Assembly (NCBI GenBank): GCA_903928045.1
Contig: CAIYPH010000436.1
Coordinates: 1-13,418 of the forward strand
From: an uncultured Rhodospirillales bacterium
GTDB lineage: Bacteria > Pseudomonadota > Alphaproteobacteria > Acetobacterales > Acetobacteraceae
Length of the DNA: 13,418 nucleotides
Direction of reading: 5' to 3'
Below the pieces are notes generated by a model that made no database searches, had not been told where the DNA came from, and saw only the letters and a list, made by a program, of their open reading frames with translations. The position numbers and the translations under genes were made by a program. Within the stretch, counting starts at the first letter, position 1. Every line of letters starts with the position of its first letter. Shown one piece after another: positions 7,363 through 13,418 of this stretch.

Positions 7363-9051
7363 ATGCTGACCGCGCTCGCCATCCGCGATGTCGTGCTGAT
7401 CGAGCGCCTCGATCTCGCGCTCGGCCGCGGCCTCACCGTGCTCACCGGCGAAACCGGTGCCGGCAAATCTATCCTGCTCGACAGTCTCGGCCTCGCCCTC
7501 GGTGGCCGCGCCGAGCAGGGCTTGGTGCGCGCCGGCGCCGAACAGGCCAGCGTCGCCGCCGTGTTCGCCCCCCCCTCCGGCCACCCCGTCTTCGCCGTGC
7601 TGGCCGAGCAGGGGATCGACCCCGAGGACGAGCTGGTGCTGCGCCGGGTGGTCGCACGCGACGGCAAATCCCGCGCCTTCGTCAATGACGCGCCGGTCGG
7701 CGTGGCCCTGCTCCGCCGCCTCGGCGCGATGCTGGTCGAGGTCCAGGGCCAGCACGACCAGATGGGCCTGGCCGACCCCGTGACCCATGCCGGTCTGCTT
7801 GACGCCTATGGCGTGCCGCCCGGTTTGCGCGCCTCGGTTGCCGCCGAGCACCGCACCTGGCGCGCCGCGGTGGTGGCGCTGGAAGCCGCACGCGAGGCAA
7901 TCGCCCAGGTCCTGCGCGACGAGGAATGGCTGCGCCACGCGGTCGAGGAGCTGACCCACCTTGCGCCCGAGGAGGGCGAGGAAGCGGCGCTGGCCGCCGA
8001 GCGGCAGCGCCTGCAGCAGGGCGAGAAACGCGCCGAGGCATTGGCGGCGGCGATTGCGGAATTGACCCCCCGCGAGCGCCGCTCCGCCGGCCCGGCGGCG
8101 GCTCTGCGGGCGGCCGGTCGCGCCTTGCAGCGCCTGCTGCCGGCCCAGTCCGTCGAGGCGGTCAATCCGGCGGCCCCGGTCATCGCCGCCCTGGAACGCG
8201 CCGAGGAGGCGCTGGCCGAAGCCGAATCCCTCCTCTCCCGCCTGGCCGACGAGGCCGAAGCCGACCCCCGTCTGCTGGAACGGGTCGAGGAACGCCTCTT
8301 TGCGCTGAGGGCGGCGTCCCGCAAGCACGGCGTCGCCGTTGTCGAACTGCCGGCCTTGCGCGACAGCCTGCGCGCCCGGCTCGAGGCGCTCGATGGCGGC
8401 ACCGCCGAGGTCGAGGCCCTCGAAACCGCCGCCACCGCCGCCTGGCACCGCTTCGCCGCCGCCTGCGCCAAACTGTCCGACGCCCGCCGCAAGGCCGCCG
8501 AGAAGCTCGATCGCGCGGTCGGCCGCGAGTTGCCCCCCCTCAAGCTGGAGCGCGCCCGCTTCACCGCCGCCGTGCAGCCGCTCGCCGAGCGCGCCTGGGG
8601 GGCGGCTGGGGCGGATGACGTGCGCTTCCTCATCGCCACCAACCCCGGACAGGAACCGGGGGCGCTGGCCAAGATCGCCTCCGGCGGCGAGTTGTCCCGC
8701 CTCATGCTGGCCCTCAAAGTGGTGCTCGCCGGCGGCTCCACCGTCCCCACCCTGGTGTTCGACGAGGTCGACAGCGGCATCGGCGGCGCCACCGCGGCCG
8801 CGGTCGGCGAGCGCCTCGCCCGGGTCGCGGAAACCGTCCAGGTCCTGCTGGTCACCCACAGCCCCCAGGTCGCCGCCCGCGGCGCCGCGCATTGGCGGGT
8901 CGCCAAGCAGGTCGCCAAGGGCCGCGCGGAAACCCGCGTCGAGACCCTCGATGGCGCTGAACGCCGCGAGGAGATCGCCCGCATGCTGGCCGGCGAAACG
9001 GTGACCGACGCCGCCCGCGCCGCCGCCGGCAGCCTGCTCGGCGCCGCGTGA
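7363..9051 (+). CDS. recN: DNA repair protein RecN (SMC-like ATPase)
   Basis: RecN is a cytoplasmic SMC-like ATPase that acts with RecA in double-strand-break repair, bringing DNA ends together. The 562-aa length is normal. Walker A GETGAGKS is at 29-36 in a typical N-terminus (LTALAIRDVVLIERLDL). The family Q-loop region follows (VEVQGQHDQMGLADP). The middle is an Ala/Glu/Arg/Leu-rich coiled-coil region (about 155-380). The signature motif SGGELS is at 440-445, and Walker B with its catalytic pair is VFDEVDSGIGG, Asp467-Glu468. The C-terminus carries the QVLLVTHSPQVAA switch. ATG 7363 is the first start that fits the family N-terminus; only a poor GGCGG-type ribosome site precedes it, so translation may depend on coupling. 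No LexA box was recognised upstream. Bases 7305-7362 hold no other clear gene. Confidence 0.97.
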   Translation: MLTALAIRDVVLIERLDLALGRGLTVLTGETGAGKSILLDSLGLALGGRAEQGLVRAGAEQASVAAVFAPPSGHPVFAVLAEQGIDPEDELVLRRVVARDGKSRAFVNDAPVGVALLRRLGAMLVEVQGQHDQMGLADPVTHAGLLDAYGVPPGLRASVAAEHRTWRAAVVALEAAREAIAQVLRDEEWLRHAVEELTHLAPEEGEEAALAAERQRLQQGEKRAEALAAAIAELTPRERRSAGPAAALRAAGRALQRLLPAQSVEAVNPAAPVIAALERAEEALAEAESLLSRLADEAEADPRLLERVEERLFALRAASRKHGVAVVELPALRDSLRARLEALDGGTAEVEALETAATAAWHRFAAACAKLSDARRKAAEKLDRAVGRELPPLKLERARFTAAVQPLAERAWGAAGADDVRFLIATNPGQEPGALAKIASGGELSRLMLALKVVLAGGSTVPTLVFDEVDSGIGGATAAAVGERLARVAETVQVLLVTHSPQVAARGAAHWRVAKQVAKGRAETRVETLDGAERREEIARMLAGETVTDAARAAAGSLLGAA

Positions 9052-9065
9052 GCCGGTCGGCCTGA

Positions 9066-12991
<3,926 letters not shown>

Positions 12992-13318
12992 GCCCGTCCC
13001 CCGCCGATCTCCGGCAGCATGGCAATCCCGGCATCCACCGCGTCCAGCAACGCCAGCAGGCCCGAGGCCGCCGCCAGCGTGTCCCCGGTCTCGGTCTCCA
13101 GCCGCATCCCATCCGCCTCGATCATGATCCGCAGCAACATCCGCCCGGGCACGGCATGCAGCGTGACCGCCGGCGCGCCGGCCTTCGCCGAACCGGTCGA
13201 CCACGGCACCCGCCGGGCGCGGCACCAGCGCGACAGAACCACGCGATCACCCGTAGTGAGCATCGGCACCTCCGTGGGACCACAACATGCTGTGTAGGCT
13301 TGTCCCGAGTCGCGCTAG

Positions 13319-13324
13319 ATTATG
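13319..13324 (-). promoter_or_regulatory. CATAAT -10 element for the minus-strand gene
   Basis: Read on the - strand, 13324 to 13319 is CATAAT, 5 of 6 matches to TATAAT. Transcription would begin near 13312, giving a leader of about 49 nt to ATG 13263. No sigma-70 -35 stands at 17 bp; the CtrA-type box sits just upstream instead, as in activator-dependent promoters. A GAGTC site (13307-13311) lies at the predicted start point. A perfect 10-bp palindrome, GACCCGGGTC (13328-13337), fills part of the spacer. Confidence 0.45.
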
Positions 13325-13346
13325 ACAGACCCGGGTCGCGGAGGGG

Positions 13347-13361
13347 TTAATCACACATTAA
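13347..13361. promoter_or_regulatory. CtrA-type binding site (TTAA-N7-TTAA)
   Basis: TTAA at 13347-13350 and TTAA at 13358-13361 are separated by exactly 7 bases (TCACACA). This is the full consensus half-site pair bound by CtrA, the alphaproteobacterial cell-cycle and motility regulator. TTAA is rare in such GC-rich DNA. The proximal half lies about 36 bp upstream of the start point predicted for the minus-strand gene, the usual place for CtrA activation. It could equally serve a + strand gene beyond the window. Bases 13362-13418 show no gene. Confidence 0.55.
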
Positions 13362-13418
13362 ATCGGAGCTGGCTGGGGATTGACGGTAGGGAAGGGGAAA
13401 GCGTGTTCTTTTTGTGAA

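Noticed and set aside
13370..13385. Possible sigma-54 promoter (TGGC...TTGAC) reading right
   Set aside because: The GG element fits, but the spacing and the -12 GC are wrong (AC at 13383-13384), and no gene start follows within the window.
13380..13408. TTGACG as a -35 for a rightward promoter
   Set aside because: No reasonable -10 occurs 16-19 bp downstream; the only GTG nearby (13403) is followed by a stop after four codons.

Overview
The window is a GC-rich, densely coded stretch of a proteobacterial chromosome, most likely an alphaproteobacterium. An acetic-acid-bacteria type lineage (Acetobacteraceae or a relative) is my best guess, from the gene order and protein sequences together with an alphaproteobacterial-style CtrA box at the right edge. 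This placement is inference; no rRNA or other taxonomic marker is present.

Positions 1-5076 hold the distal part of the division and cell wall (dcw) cluster: the 3' end of murB, then ddl, ftsQ, ftsA and ftsZ, all on the + strand. The first four are packed with stop/start overlaps, consistent with one translationally coupled transcript for peptidoglycan precursor synthesis and divisome assembly. A 60-bp gap before ftsZ and a 238-bp AT-richer gap after it carry possible promoter and terminator elements.

Positions 5315-7304 hold two outer-membrane biogenesis genes, lpxC (lipid A synthesis) and bamD (a BAM-complex lipoprotein), separated by a short gap with a hairpin and a good extended -10 promoter.

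Positions 7363-12991 hold recN (double-strand-break repair), a polytopic GT87/DUF2029 membrane protein, ligA (NAD+-dependent DNA ligase) and an OmpR-type response regulator with a degraded receiver domain. The last three are very close or overlapping and probably co-transcribed.

At the right edge a short unrecognised gene runs on the - strand, convergent with and overlapping the regulator. Upstream of it lies a perfect TTAA-N7-TTAA CtrA-type box at a spacing suited to activating a -10 element reading towards that gene. No tRNA, rRNA, CRISPR array, transposon or prophage signal was seen. Most of the window is conserved housekeeping. The less ordinary parts are the regulator / unknown gene / CtrA-box module (12293-13418) and the ftsZ-lpxC intergenic region. 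I did not find convincing evidence of a wholly new system.
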